A stretch of DNA of 64,000 nt from Burkholderia sp. FERM BP-3421 (GTDB lineage: Bacteria > Pseudomonadota > Gammaproteobacteria > Burkholderiales > Burkholderiaceae). Location: positions 3,835,589 to 3,899,588 of the forward strand of contig NZ_CP117782.1 of NCBI RefSeq assembly GCF_028657905.1, read 5' to 3'. Of the stretch, positions 9,429 to 18,413 are shown one piece after another. The position numbers and the translations under genes were made by a program. Numbering within the stretch: the stretch's first letter is position 1; each line of letters starts with the position of its first letter. The notes below the pieces were generated by a model. It saw nothing but the letters and a program-made list of their open reading frames with translations, did not search any database and had not been told where the DNA came from.

Positions 9429-9475
9429 GCGAACCGTAAAGTTCGCGCAGGGCGCGGCGTTCGGCTGGAACGCCG
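9429..9475 (+). promoter_or_regulatory. two stem-loops in the leader of the TonB receptor gene
   Basis: Two perfect inverted repeats lie in tandem: GCGAAC-6 nt-GTTCGC, then CGGCGTTC-5 nt-GAACGCCG (arms at 9455-9462 and 9468-9475). They are 130-180 bp before the receptor start. No cobalamin riboswitch core and no convincing Fur box is visible. They may be a terminator/attenuator or incidental GC pairing. The rest of the 9351-9608 stretch holds no gene that I can support. Confidence 0.35.
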
Positions 9476-9608
9476 TCGAGCAACAGCGTGGGAGCGGAGA
9501 AGACGTGGATCGGCATGGCATGGCGCGCGCGGGGGCGCGGCGGGAGAGCGGGGGGGCGGCGTGGCCGTGCAATATGAACGATATGAACGGGATGGACGGG
9601 AGGCGCGC

Positions 9609-11810
9609 ATGAGCGGCGCGCGCCATCCGGCGCGCCGCCGCCGGCTCGCGGCAGCGGGTCGGCGGGCCGGATTGACACGCGCGCCGATGCTGGCGCTCGG
9701 TTGCGCGCTCGCGGCGTCCGGCGCGTTCGCGGCCGATGCGGAGCCGCCCGCCGCGCGCGACGACGCGCAGCATCATGCGTTGCCGGCGGTGCGCGTGTCG
9801 GCGGCGGCGGAGCTGGCGGCCGCCCCGTTGTCGACGCCGCTGCAAACCGGCTCGCGGCTCGGGCTCGCGAGCCTCGATACGCCCGCGAGCGTCGAGACGA
9901 TCCGCGCCGACCAGATCGTCGCGCGCGGCGACCGCACGGTGCTCGAGGCGGTCACGCGCGCGGCCGGCTTCGCGAACGACGCGGCGCCGGGCAACGGCGG
10001 CACCTCGCTGTCGGTGCGCGGCTTCTCGGGATCGGAATCGGTGATGACGCTGTACGACGGCGTGCGCCTCTATCCGGGCGCGGGCAGCGTCACGTTCCCG
10101 TTCGACGCGTGGTCGGCCGAGCGCATCGAAGTACTGCGCGGCCCGGCCTCGGTGCTGTACGGCGAGGGGGCGATCGGCGGGGTCGTCAACGTGGTGCCGA
10201 AGGCGCCGCGCCGCACGCGCGAAACCACCGTCGCGGCGGGCGTCGGCACCCACGGCGGCAAGCGCGTCGCGTTCGACACGACGGGCGCGCTCGGGCCGAT
10301 GCTGTCCTATCGCTTCTACCTGAACGACACGCGTTCGAACGGCACGGTCGAGCGCGGCGATGCGCATTCGACCGCGGTCGGCGGCGCGCTGCGGCTCGAC
10401 GTGAGCCCGCAGCTGAGTGTCACGCTCGACTACGACTACGGCCGCCAGAAACCCTCGACCTACTTCGGCGTGCCGGTGACGAACGGGGTGCTCGACGGCA
10501 CGCTGCGCAAGCGCAACTACAACGTCGGCGACGCGACGATCGGCTACTACGACCAGTGGACCCGGCTCGCGGCCACCTGGCGGCCCGCCGCCGGCGTCAC
10601 GGTCGACAATCAGTTCTACTATCTCGCGACCAGCCGTCATTGGCGCGACGCCGAATCCTACGCGCTCGATCCCGCGACGCGACAGGTCACGCGCAGCGAC
10701 TATCTGGAGATCTTCCACCGCGAACACCAGATCGGCGACCGCGCGAGCATGCGTCTCGACGGACAGCTGTTCGGCCGCGCGAACCGGCTCGTGGTCGGCG
10801 CCGAGTTCAACCGGATCACCTTCGACGGTTCGAACAATTCGCCGTATCGCGGCGAATCGGTGGTCGACGCCGATGCGTTCTCGCCCGGTCGCTTCGACAG
10901 CCCCGATCCGACCCGGCTGCGCTTTCGCACGCGCACCAACCAGGCGGCCGTGTTCGCCGAGAACCGGCTCGAAGTGCTGCCGCGCCTCGCGTGGGTGAGC
11001 GGGCTGCGCTACGACCACATCGCGTTCCATCGCGACGACGTGCTGACGGGCGCGGGCTTCGACAAGACGCTCGCGCATACCGGCTGGCGCACCGGCTTCG
11101 TGTTCGAGGTCGCGCCGTCGCTGTCGGTGTATGCGCAGTACTCGACGGGAGCGGACGGGGTCGGCTCGCTGGTGACGATGGCGTCGTCGCAGGCCAACTA
11201 CACGCTCGCGACCGGCCGGCAATGGGAGGCGGGCGTCAAGCAGGAATGGCTCGACGGGCGCGCGTACTGGACCTTCGCCGTGTACGACATCGTCAAGCGC
11301 GATCTCGTCAGCACCGATCCGCTGAATCCGGCCCGGCGCCAGCAGGTCGGCCAGCAGTCGTCGCGCGGCATCGAGCTGACGGGCGGCGCGCAGCTGGGCG
11401 GCGGCTGGACCCTCGATGCGAACGCCGCGCTCCTGCGCGCGCGCTACGACCGCTACGACCAGGCAGTCGGCGGCGCGACCGTCTCGCGCGCGGGCAACGT
11501 GCCCTACGGCATCCCGCGGCAGACCGCGAACCTGTGGCTCGGCTGGGCGTTCGCGCCGGGCTGGCGCGCCAACGCGGGCGTGCGCTATGTCGGCCGCCGC
11601 TACGGCGACGATGCGAACCGCGTGAGCGTGCCGTCCTGCACGGTGTTCGACGCATCGCTGCAATGGCGCGCGACGCGCACGCTGGACCTCGCGCTGTATC
11701 TGCGCAATCTCGCGAACCGCAGCTATGCGGTCAGCACCTCGAATGGCGGCGAGCAGTGGCTGCTCGGTCCCGAGCGTTCGGGCGAGCTGGTCGCGACGCT
11801 GCGCTTCTAG
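9609..11810 (+). CDS. TonB-dependent outer-membrane receptor
   Basis: This 733-residue receptor brings a metal chelate, haem or corrinoid across the outer membrane using TonB energy. A signal sequence ends near ASGAFAADA. A TonB-box region and plug domain follow (SVETIRADQIVARGDRTVLEAVTRAAGF, GGTSLSVRGFSG, RIEVLRGPASVLYGEGAIGGVVNVVPK), then a 22-strand barrel ending in the typical aromatic C-terminus (GELVATLRF). The start at MSGARHPARRRR is chosen because GGGAGG sits 6-8 bp before it; the frame is open to an earlier ATG. It heads a four-gene uptake operon with the ABC transporter genes. Ligand unknown; no biosynthetic genes are adjacent. Confidence 0.93.
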   Translation: MSGARHPARRRRLAAAGRRAGLTRAPMLALGCALAASGAFAADAEPPAARDDAQHHALPAVRVSAAAELAAAPLSTPLQTGSRLGLASLDTPASVETIRADQIVARGDRTVLEAVTRAAGFANDAAPGNGGTSLSVRGFSGSESVMTLYDGVRLYPGAGSVTFPFDAWSAERIEVLRGPASVLYGEGAIGGVVNVVPKAPRRTRETTVAAGVGTHGGKRVAFDTTGALGPMLSYRFYLNDTRSNGTVERGDAHSTAVGGALRLDVSPQLSVTLDYDYGRQKPSTYFGVPVTNGVLDGTLRKRNYNVGDATIGYYDQWTRLAATWRPAAGVTVDNQFYYLATSRHWRDAESYALDPATRQVTRSDYLEIFHREHQIGDRASMRLDGQLFGRANRLVVGAEFNRITFDGSNNSPYRGESVVDADAFSPGRFDSPDPTRLRFRTRTNQAAVFAENRLEVLPRLAWVSGLRYDHIAFHRDDVLTGAGFDKTLAHTGWRTGFVFEVAPSLSVYAQYSTGADGVGSLVTMASSQANYTLATGRQWEAGVKQEWLDGRAYWTFAVYDIVKRDLVSTDPLNPARRQQVGQQSSRGIELTGGAQLGGGWTLDANAALLRARYDRYDQAVGGATVSRAGNVPYGIPRQTANLWLGWAFAPGWRANAGVRYVGRRYGDDANRVSVPSCTVFDASLQWRATRTLDLALYLRNLANRSYAVSTSNGGEQWLLGPERSGELVATLRF

Positions 11811-11827
11811 CGCGACGGGGCCGCGCG

Positions 11828-12619
11828 ATGTCCATCACGCTCGATGTCGAGCGCCTGAGCTGGGGGCCCGCGGGCGGGCCGGCCGTGCTGCGCGCGCTGT
11901 CGCTGACGGTCGGGCCCGGCGAGTTCGTCGGGCTGATCGGCCCGAACGGCAGCGGCAAGACGAGCCTGCTGCGCTGCGCGTTCCGTTTCGCGCGGCCGCA
12001 GGCGGGCGCGGTGCGGCTCGATCGGCAGGATCTGTGGCGCGCGTCGCCGCGCTGGAGCGCGCAGCGCATCGCGGTGCTGCAGCAGGACGCGCCCGACGAC
12101 TTCGGGCTGACCGTCGAACAGGTCGCGTGGATGGGGCGCACGCCGCACAAGCGTCTGCTCGACGGCGATACGCCCGACGACGCGCGCCTCGTCGACGCCG
12201 CGCTGCGCGACGTCGGGCTCGATGCGCGCCGCGCGCAGCCGTTCGCGTCGCTGTCGGGCGGCGAGCAGCAGCGCGCGCTGCTCGCGCGGGCCCTGGTGCA
12301 GCAGCCGGCGCTGCTGCTGCTCGACGAACCGACCAATCATCTCGACGTGCGCCACCAGCTCGAGCTGCTCGCGCGGGTGCGACGCCTCGGCATCGCGACG
12401 CTCGCGGCGCTCCACGATCTCAATCTCGCGGCCGCGTATTGCGACCGCCTTTATGTACTCGCCGACGGCGCGCTGGTCGCGAGCGGCGCGCCCGGCGAGG
12501 TGTTGACCGAGGCGCTGCTGAAGGACGTGTTCGGCGTCGCGGCGCTGATCGATCCGCATCCGGCGTCCGGCCGGCCGCGCATCACGCTGCTGCATCCGCA
12601 GGGAGACGAATCATGCTGA
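11828..12619 (+). CDS. ABC transporter ATPase, FecE/BtuD type
   Basis: This 263-residue cytoplasmic ATPase drives a FecCD-type importer. Walker A is GPNGSGKT at 38-45, the signature is LSGGEQQRALLARAL near 142-155, Walker B is LLLLDEP near 161-167, and the switch His is in LAALHDLNLA. All are intact. It follows the receptor by 17 bp, and its stop overlaps the start of the binding-protein gene by 7 bp, so translation is probably coupled. The family serves ferric siderophores, haem or cobalamin; context does not decide which. Confidence 0.93.
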   Translation: MSITLDVERLSWGPAGGPAVLRALSLTVGPGEFVGLIGPNGSGKTSLLRCAFRFARPQAGAVRLDRQDLWRASPRWSAQRIAVLQQDAPDDFGLTVEQVAWMGRTPHKRLLDGDTPDDARLVDAALRDVGLDARRAQPFASLSGGEQQRALLARALVQQPALLLLDEPTNHLDVRHQLELLARVRRLGIATLAALHDLNLAAAYCDRLYVLADGALVASGAPGEVLTEALLKDVFGVAALIDPHPASGRPRITLLHPQGDESC

Positions 12620-13593
12620 ATCGACTGGGACGGCGTGCCGCGCGCGCCATTTGCGCGTTCGCGCTCGCGGGGGCGGCGCTGCCCGCGGCCGCCTATCCGG
12701 TGACGGTGCGCAGCTGCGGGCGCGACGTCACGTTCGAGCGCGCGCCCGCGCGCGCGGTGAGCAACGACGTGAACCTGACCGAGATGATGCTCGCGCTCGG
12801 GCTCAAGGACCGGCTCGCGGGCTATACCGGCGTCGCCGGCTGGAAGACCGGCACCGAGGCGCTGCGTGTCGCGCTGCGCGGCGTGCCGGAGCTGGCGATC
12901 CAGTATCCGTCGCTGGAAGTGCTGGTCGGCGCGCGCGCGGATTTCTATCTGGCCGGCTGGAACTACGGGATGCGGGTCGGCGGTCCGGTCACGCCGGCCT
13001 CGCTCGAACGCTTCGGCATCCGTAGCTACGAGTTGACCGAATCGTGCTCGCACGTGATGACGCGCCCGCCCGCGTCGTTCGACGATGTCTATCGCGACCT
13101 GCGCAATCTCGGCCGGATCTTCGCGGTCGAGGCGCGCGCGGAGCAGGTGGTCGCGGGGATGCGCAGCCGCGTCGACGCGGTGCGGCGCGCGCTGGCGGGC
13201 GCGCCGCCGCTGCGCGTGTTCGTCTACGACAGCGGGCAGGACAAGCCGACCACGGCGGGCGCGCTCGCGATGCCGAACGCGCTGCTCGCGGCGGCGGGCG
13301 GGCGCAACGTGATGGACGACGTGTCGCGCAGCTGGGCCCAGGTGAGTTGGGAGAGCGTGGTCGCGCGCGATCCGCAGGCGATCGTGATCGTCGACTATTC
13401 GGCGGTGACCGCCGAGCAGAAGAAGCAGTTCCTCCTGAGCCAGCCCGCGCTCGCGCGCGTCGAGGCGATCCGCGCGCGCCGCTTCATCGTGCTGCCGTAC
13501 GACGCGGCGACACCCGGCGTGGCGAACGCGGGCGCGGTCGAGACGCTCGCGCGCGGCCTCCATCCGGACGCGTTCGCGAAGGCGGCGCGGTGA
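12613..13593 (+). CDS. periplasmic metal-chelate binding protein, FepB/BtuF type
   Basis: This is a 326-residue helical-backbone binding protein. A signal peptide ends at AALPAAAYPVTV. The two lobes show YPVTVRSCGRDVTFERAPARAVSNDVNLTEMMLALGLKDRLAGYTGV, then LEVLVGARADFYLAGWNYGM and NLGRIFAVEARAEQVVAGMRSRVDAV. This is the usual form of siderophore or cobalamin binding partners of FecCD permeases. It overlaps both neighbours, the ATPase gene by 7 bp and the permease by GTGA. Conserved Cys and His residues near SCSHVMTRPP could help bind a metal, but this is a guess. Confidence 0.9.
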   Translation: MLNRLGRRAARAICAFALAGAALPAAAYPVTVRSCGRDVTFERAPARAVSNDVNLTEMMLALGLKDRLAGYTGVAGWKTGTEALRVALRGVPELAIQYPSLEVLVGARADFYLAGWNYGMRVGGPVTPASLERFGIRSYELTESCSHVMTRPPASFDDVYRDLRNLGRIFAVEARAEQVVAGMRSRVDAVRRALAGAPPLRVFVYDSGQDKPTTAGALAMPNALLAAAGGRNVMDDVSRSWAQVSWESVVARDPQAIVIVDYSAVTAEQKKQFLLSQPALARVEAIRARRFIVLPYDAATPGVANAGAVETLARGLHPDAFAKAAR

Positions 13594-14603
13594 GCGGCCG
13601 CGCGCGCGCCCGGCTCATCGCGCTGGCGCTGGCGGTCGGGCTCGCGCTGTCGATCGTGATGTCGACGGGCTTCGGGCCGAGCCCGGTTGCGCCGGGGCTC
13701 GCGCTGCGCGTGATCGCCGCGCACGCGTGGCCCGCGGCGTTCGATGCGGCCGACGGCGGCGCCGACAGCATCGTGTGGCTGATTCGCCTGCCGCGCGCGC
13801 TGCTCGCGGCGCTGGTCGGCGCGACGCTCGCGCTGGTCGGCGTCGCGTTGCAGGCGGTCACCGCGAATCGGCTCGCCGATCCGCACCTGCTCGGCGTGAG
13901 CGCGGGTGCGATGCTCGGCGCGGTCGCGGCGACGCTTGGGCTGGGCGCGGCGTTCGGGCCGTTCACGCTGTCGTTCGCGGCGTTCGGCGGCGCGCTGCTC
14001 GCGACCGCGTGCGTGATCGCGCTCGCGCACCGGCACGGGCGCCTGGAGTCGGACCGGCTGCTGCTCGCGGGCATCGCGGTGTCGTTCGTGTTGACGGCGA
14101 TCGCGAATCTGCTGCTGTACCTGGGCGACCAGCGCGCGGCGTCGTCGGTGTTGTTCTGGATGCTGGGCGGCGTCGGGCTCGCGCGCTGGGACCTGCTGCC
14201 CGCGCCCGCGTGCTGCGCGGCGCTCGCCGCGCTCGCGCTGCAGGCGCGGCGGCGCGCGCTGAACGCGCTGATGTCGGGCGATCGGGTGGCGGTCGCGCTC
14301 GGCGTGCCGGTCGCGGCGACGCGTCGCGAAGTGTTCGTGATCGCCTCGTTCGCGACGGGCGCGATGGTGGCGGTGAGCGGCGCGATCGGCTTCGTCGGGC
14401 TCGTCACGCCGCATCTGTGCCGCCGGCTGGTCGGCGCGGAGCACGGCCGGCTGCTGCCGGTCGCGGGTTTGACGGGGGCGATCCTGCTGGTGTGGGCGGA
14501 TGTCGCCGCGCGCACGCTGATCGCGCCCGAGGATCTGCCGATCGGCGTGGTGACCGCGCTGTTCGGCGGCGCGTGCTTCATTGCGCTGATGCGGCGGCGC
14601 TGA
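13590..14603 (+). CDS. FecCD-family ABC transporter permease
   Basis: This 337-residue inner-membrane permease has about ten helices. Family motifs are clear: RLPRALLAALVGATLALVGVALQAVTANRLADPHLLGVSAGAMLGA near 65-110, LLLAGIAVSFVLTA, and the coupling-helix region AVALGVPVAATRREVF followed by GFVGLVTPHLCRRLVG. A GTG start overlaps the stop of the preceding gene (GTGA), so it is translated by coupling. It completes the receptor-ATPase-binding protein-permease uptake system. A decayed repeat of its own 3' end follows. Confidence 0.93.
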   Translation: MSGRARARLIALALAVGLALSIVMSTGFGPSPVAPGLALRVIAAHAWPAAFDAADGGADSIVWLIRLPRALLAALVGATLALVGVALQAVTANRLADPHLLGVSAGAMLGAVAATLGLGAAFGPFTLSFAAFGGALLATACVIALAHRHGRLESDRLLLAGIAVSFVLTAIANLLLYLGDQRAASSVLFWMLGGVGLARWDLLPAPACCAALAALALQARRRALNALMSGDRVAVALGVPVAATRREVFVIASFATGAMVAVSGAIGFVGLVTPHLCRRLVGAEHGRLLPVAGLTGAILLVWADVAARTLIAPEDLPIGVVTALFGGACFIALMRRR

Positions 14604-14624
14604 GCGCGAGGCGCTGAGCGCGAG
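14597..14624 (+). repeat. 14-bp direct repeat at the permease stop
   Basis: GCGCTGAGCGCGAG occurs twice in direct contact. The first copy contains the permease stop codon. It looks like replication slippage at the 3' edge of the gene, beside the larger decayed duplicate. Confidence 0.7.
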
Positions 14625-14639
14625 GCGCAGGCCCCATGC

Positions 14640-14872
14640 GTTCGGGGCGACGCGGTTGGCGCGGTCGGAGGTTGCCGCGCACGGGCTGATCGCCGGCATC
14701 GAGCGCGCGGAGCGGACCCGATGCGCTTGGAGGTGATGCCGTTGGCGTGAGCGCACATCGCCGCGCGCGTGCTGTCCGCTGCGGAGGATTGGCCGATCGC
14801 CGCGGCCACCGCGTTGTTCGACGGTGTGCGCTTTAGCGCGCTGAATCAGCGGCGCCGCGCGTTCAGCGCCGC
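14640..14872 (+). pseudogene. decayed second copy of the FecCD permease 3' end
   Basis: From about 14740 the DNA follows the last 120 bp of the permease closely. The residual translation ARVLSAAEDWPIAAATALFDGVRFSALNQRRR parallels ARTLIAPEDLPIGVVTALFGGACFIALMRRR, with no large gap. From 14640 to 14740 the match is loose. There is no start codon with a ribosome site, and the end runs under the 3' end of the convergent LysR gene. I read it as a relic of a tandem duplication or of a second permease gene. Confidence 0.7.
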
Positions 14873-15810
14873 CGGCCGCGCGCGGTCAGCTCGGCCGACA
14901 CCTCGGCCATCAGCGTGGCGAGCCAGTCGATGTCGGTGGGTCGGTCCGGCTGCGGATGACGCAGCAGATAGCACTTGATGCGCGGGAACGGCACGGGCGG
15001 CTCGACCACGACGAGCGGCAGCAACTGCGCGTAGTGCGCGGCGAAGCGGCGCGTGGTCGTGAAGATCAGATCGGATTGCAGCAGCACCTGTGGCGCGAGC
15101 CCGAAGTACGGCAGCGTGGCGACCACGCGCCGCGTGAGCTGCGCGCGCGCGAGGCCGATCTCGATCGCGTTGCGCTTCGCGCCGGTGTACGGCGTCGGCG
15201 CGAGGTGCGCGGCGCCCGCGTAGGCCTCGCGCGTGAGCGGCGCCGCGGCGAGCGGATGATCGGCGCGCATCAGGCAGACGACGGTGTCCGCGAACAGGTC
15301 GTCGCGCACGAAGTGCGGATCGGGCTTCGGCCAATTGCCGACCACGAGATCGAGCGCGCCCGAATCGAGCGCGGCCGCGTGGTCGAGCGCGGGATTCAGC
15401 GAATCGATCTCCAGGTGCGCGTGCGGCGCGGCCGTGCGGAAGCGCGCGATCAGCGTCGGCATGAAGAAGTCGTTCAGGTAGTCGGGCGCCGCGATCCGGA
15501 ACGTGCGGCGCGAGCGCGCGGGATCGAATTCGCCGTGCGGCGTGGCGATGAAATCGACTTCGCGCAGCGCGCGCTGCGCGGCGTCGAGCAGCGACGCGCC
15601 GTATTCGGTCGGCACCATGCCGGCCTTGCCGCGCACCAGGATCGGATCGTTCAGCGTCTCGCGCAGCCGCCGCAGCGCGGTGCTGATCGCCGGCTGGGTC
15701 TGGTTCAGGCGCAGCGCGGCCTGCGTGACGCTGCGCTCGAGCAGCAGCGTGCGCAGCACGCGCACGAGCCAGATGTCGAGCGAGGCGGCGGGGTCGTCTA
15801 CGGGTGGCAT
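14863..15810 (-). CDS. LysR-family regulator, NahR/NodD-like group
   Basis: This 315-residue regulator has the helix-turn-helix LLLERSVTQAALRLNQTQPAISTALRRLRETLNDPILVRG, typical of the NahR/NodD/LinR group, which often controls aromatic degradation. The ligand domain includes FRIAAPDYLNDFFMPTLIARFRTAAP and the C-terminal PFPRIKCYLLRHPQ. It lies 90 bp downstream of an HCCA-isomerase-like gene on the same strand, so the two may share a transcript or the regulator may respond to an aromatic substrate. The actual target is not visible here. Confidence 0.9.
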   Translation of the reverse strand: MPPVDDPAASLDIWLVRVLRTLLLERSVTQAALRLNQTQPAISTALRRLRETLNDPILVRGKAGMVPTEYGASLLDAAQRALREVDFIATPHGEFDPARSRRTFRIAAPDYLNDFFMPTLIARFRTAAPHAHLEIDSLNPALDHAAALDSGALDLVVGNWPKPDPHFVRDDLFADTVVCLMRADHPLAAAPLTREAYAGAAHLAPTPYTGAKRNAIEIGLARAQLTRRVVATLPYFGLAPQVLLQSDLIFTTTRRFAAHYAQLLPLVVVEPPVPFPRIKCYLLRHPQPDRPTDIDWLATLMAEVSAELTARGRRR

Positions 15811-15900
15811 CGGTCGGGTGGGAACGCGGGGGCGGCGTCGAGGGGCTTCACGTTACCCGCGCGCGCCGGGGCTGTGCGCGCGGGGACGCTATGGCGGGTA

Positions 15901-16539
15901 TCACGCGCGCCCGGACGGCAGCGCGCTGATCCGCTTCACTTCCTGCGATTCGAGCCAGTTCGGCGTGCGCGCGCAGTACAGCACCATCGGCAGCGCGTCC
16001 TCGCCCCAGAACAGCTGGCGGTTGAGCCAGAAGGTCGGCACCCCGAACACCCCGAGCGCGATCGCGTCGGCGGTATTGCGGCGCAATTGCTCGCGGGTCT
16101 CCTCGAAGTCGATCAGCGCGTCGCCGTGCTCGACGCCGAGCCGCGCGCACAGCGCGGCGAAGCCGTCGGGCGTCGACGGATCCTGGCCCTCGCGCCAGAT
16201 GAAGCGGAACATCTCGCGCACGGTCGGCAGGTCGGCGTTCAGCGCGATCGCGAGGCGCAGCGCCTTGCTCGAATCGAACGGATGCGCGGGCGGCATCTTG
16301 AACGGGATGCCGAGCTGCTCGGCGCGGAACAGCGCATGCCGGTACGTGAAGATGCGCTTCGCGGGCACCTCGGCGGCCGGCCGCTGGCCCCAGTGGCGCT
16401 GCAGTTCGGGCAGCGACACGGGCAGCGGCGCGAACGGCATGTTCGGCCACTTGTCGTACTGTTCGAGCAGCAGGTAGGTGAACGGCGACAGGAAGTCGTA
16501 GAACCATACCGGCTGGGAGGCGTCGAGGCCGACGGTCAT
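15901..16539 (-). CDS. 2-hydroxychromene-2-carboxylate isomerase-like, DsbA fold
   Basis: This 212-residue cytoplasmic protein has the kappa-GST/DsbA thioredoxin fold without a CXXC. Its start WFYDFLSPFTYLLLEQYDKWP carries Ser18, equivalent to the glutathione-activating Ser of HCCA isomerases. The C-terminal GVFGVPTFWLNRQLFWGEDALPMV is the conserved cis-Pro and tail motif. Real HCCA isomerases act in naphthalene breakdown. No other naphthalene gene is nearby, so a general glutathione-dependent isomerase or transferase role is as likely. Upstream of ATG lies AGGAGACAC, a good ribosome site. Confidence 0.82.
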   Translation of the reverse strand: MTVGLDASQPVWFYDFLSPFTYLLLEQYDKWPNMPFAPLPVSLPELQRHWGQRPAAEVPAKRIFTYRHALFRAEQLGIPFKMPPAHPFDSSKALRLAIALNADLPTVREMFRFIWREGQDPSTPDGFAALCARLGVEHGDALIDFEETREQLRRNTADAIALGVFGVPTFWLNRQLFWGEDALPMVLYCARTPNWLESQEVKRISALPSGRA

Positions 16540-16643
16540 AAGTAAGTGTCTCCTGAATCCAGAGGAAAAGCGCGACGAGCGGTCTCACCCCGCATGTTAC
16601 GCGGGGGCGCGGCCAAATGCAGCCGCTGCGCCGGATCGTCCGC

Positions 16644-18032
16644 TCAGGCGGCGGGGGCGGGCCCGGGCGGCGGCGCGTCGGAGCCGCGCTCGTGATCGTG
16701 CGCGAGCAGGCGGTCGCGCACGAAGCCGATGTGTTCGCGCAGCACGTAGAACTGGCCGGCGTAGGCGAGCGGCATCTTCATCCGGTTGACCGATTCCTCC
16801 ACGTCGTCGAGCTGTTCGAGCAGCGCGACGCGTTCCTGCGCCGTATGCTCGCCGAGCGCGCTGCGCTCGAGCGCGATCAGCGCGCCGTACCAGCGGTAGA
16901 TCCGCGAACGCACGCGCCAGCCGTACAGCGTCGGCACGAGCCGCAGCCCCGGGATCAGCACGACCACGAGCGGCAGCACGATCACGAGCAGCCGGTCGAC
17001 CAGGCTCGCGACCCAGAACGGCAGTTGCCGGTACAGGAAGGTCTTGCCCGACTTGTAGTAGCGCGCGGCGTCGTCGGACAGCGGGAACTGGCTGTGCGTG
17101 ACGGGCGACGGGAATTCGCCCGCGCGCTGCAGGATCGTCGCGTGGCCGTGCACTTCGCGCGCGGCCTCGATCAGCAGGTCCGACAGCGCCGGATGCAGCG
17201 TGTCGCGCGCAATCAGCTCGACGGTGGGCGACATCGTGTGCAGGTCGGTCGCCGGCAGGTTGGCGCCGGGATCGTAGACGCCCATCGGCAGCGTGATGTC
17301 GGTCAGGTAGGGAAAGCGCCGCGCGTAGGCCTCGGCCTGCGTGAACGAATAGAAATGGATGCCGGGCGCGCGGAACAGCTTGGCCATCACCGGGATCTCG
17401 GTCGAATCGCCGGACAGGAAGGCCGCGTCGATCTTGCCGTCGAGCAGCGCGGTTGCGGCGTCCTCGCCGGCCGTCGGCAGGATCGGCGTCGGGCCGCCCG
17501 GCGCGATGCCGTTCATCTTGAGGAGCGCGAGGCCCAGCTCGCGCGCGCCGCTGCCTTCCGCGCCGAGCGCGAGCCGCTTACCCTTGAACTGCGACAGCCG
17601 CTCGATCACCGGCCCGCGATACAGGATCGCGAGCGGCACGTAGCCGACGCTGCCGAGCGACACGAGGCCGCTGTCGTGCTGACGGTCGCCGATCCCGCTC
17701 TGCACGAAGCCCACGTCGACCGCGTCGTCCGGCGCCGTCAGCCGCTTCAGGTTGGCGGCCGAGCCCTCGGACGCCAGCACGTTGAGCGTCACGCCGTTCT
17801 TCGCGAGGATCTTCTTGTAGCGCTGCGCGGCGAGCCAGTTGGTGCTGCCGGGCGGCCCGGCGGAGATCGTCAGCGAGGAGGGCGGGGACGGCTGGATCAG
17901 CGAGTACGCGAGCCAGATCGCGGCGAGCGCGAGCACCAGGGTCGGGCCGATCGACATCGCGAGGTCGCGCCACGATACGGCGACGAAGCGGGCGAGGATC
18001 CGGGGCGGCGGGCGATGGGGGGATGGCTTCAT
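16644..18032 (-). CDS. TAXI-family solute-binding protein with membrane anchors
   Basis: This 462-residue protein has an N-terminal membrane helix (LAMSIGPTLVLALAAIWLAYSLI). A TAXI/NMT1-like periplasmic binding domain follows (LTISAGPPGSTNWLAAQRYKKILAKNGV, SEGSAANLKRL, VGFVQSGIG). After it comes a second hydrophobic stretch (FWVASLVDRLLVIVLPLVVVLIPGLRLVPTLYGW) and a cytoplasmic coiled tail. TAXI proteins feed TRAP transporters of dicarboxylates or amino acids, but no TRAP membrane subunit is adjacent, and the C-terminal anchor is unlike free binding proteins. It may work as a tethered sensor. ATG at MKPSPH is preferred to an upstream in-frame ATG because family members start near there. Confidence 0.82.
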   Translation of the reverse strand: MKPSPHRPPPRILARFVAVSWRDLAMSIGPTLVLALAAIWLAYSLIQPSPPSSLTISAGPPGSTNWLAAQRYKKILAKNGVTLNVLASEGSAANLKRLTAPDDAVDVGFVQSGIGDRQHDSGLVSLGSVGYVPLAILYRGPVIERLSQFKGKRLALGAEGSGARELGLALLKMNGIAPGGPTPILPTAGEDAATALLDGKIDAAFLSGDSTEIPVMAKLFRAPGIHFYSFTQAEAYARRFPYLTDITLPMGVYDPGANLPATDLHTMSPTVELIARDTLHPALSDLLIEAAREVHGHATILQRAGEFPSPVTHSQFPLSDDAARYYKSGKTFLYRQLPFWVASLVDRLLVIVLPLVVVLIPGLRLVPTLYGWRVRSRIYRWYGALIALERSALGEHTAQERVALLEQLDDVEESVNRMKMPLAYAGQFYVLREHIGFVRDRLLAHDHERGSDAPPPGPAPAA

Positions 18033-18413
18033 GGGGCTTGGGCGGAGGCGCGCCGGCGGACAGTCTGTTCGCGGCGATGGTACCCGAGTTCGGCGCCGCT
18101 GCGGCGGCCGCGCAAATCCTTTGCGTATCCTGACGGTGTGGATTAAATTGTGCGACGCAGCCGCGCATCCAGACCGTGCCGGCGCGACCCGGCTTCCCGA
18201 CCAGACCGGGCGCGTCCCGTGCATGGCGCGGCCGCCTGGCGCACGCGTCGCCGGCTTCCGCCGGTGCGACGTCGCGGCGCCGGGCCATCGCCTCGCCTCT
18301 CTCGCATCGCCGTGAAAAGCGCCGGCCGGCAGCCTGCGCGCCGCCGTCCGTTTTTTTGGGGGTCATGCAACCGTTCGCTGTCGCGGTTCATCTCGAAGTC
18401 ACAAGGAGAAAGT
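18033..18413. other. intergenic region between divergent genes, no gene seen
   Basis: This GC-rich spacer separates the TAXI gene and the BON gene. It holds TTGCGTATCCTGACGG and ATTAAATTG near 18120-18150, the only AT-rich part and a possible promoter zone. A run of seven T follows a GC-rich stretch near 18351. No ORF has a ribosome site. Confidence 0.5.

Noticed and set aside
9351..9608. Cobalamin riboswitch before the TonB receptor
   Set aside because: The conserved B12-box core was not found; only two simple hairpins are seen.
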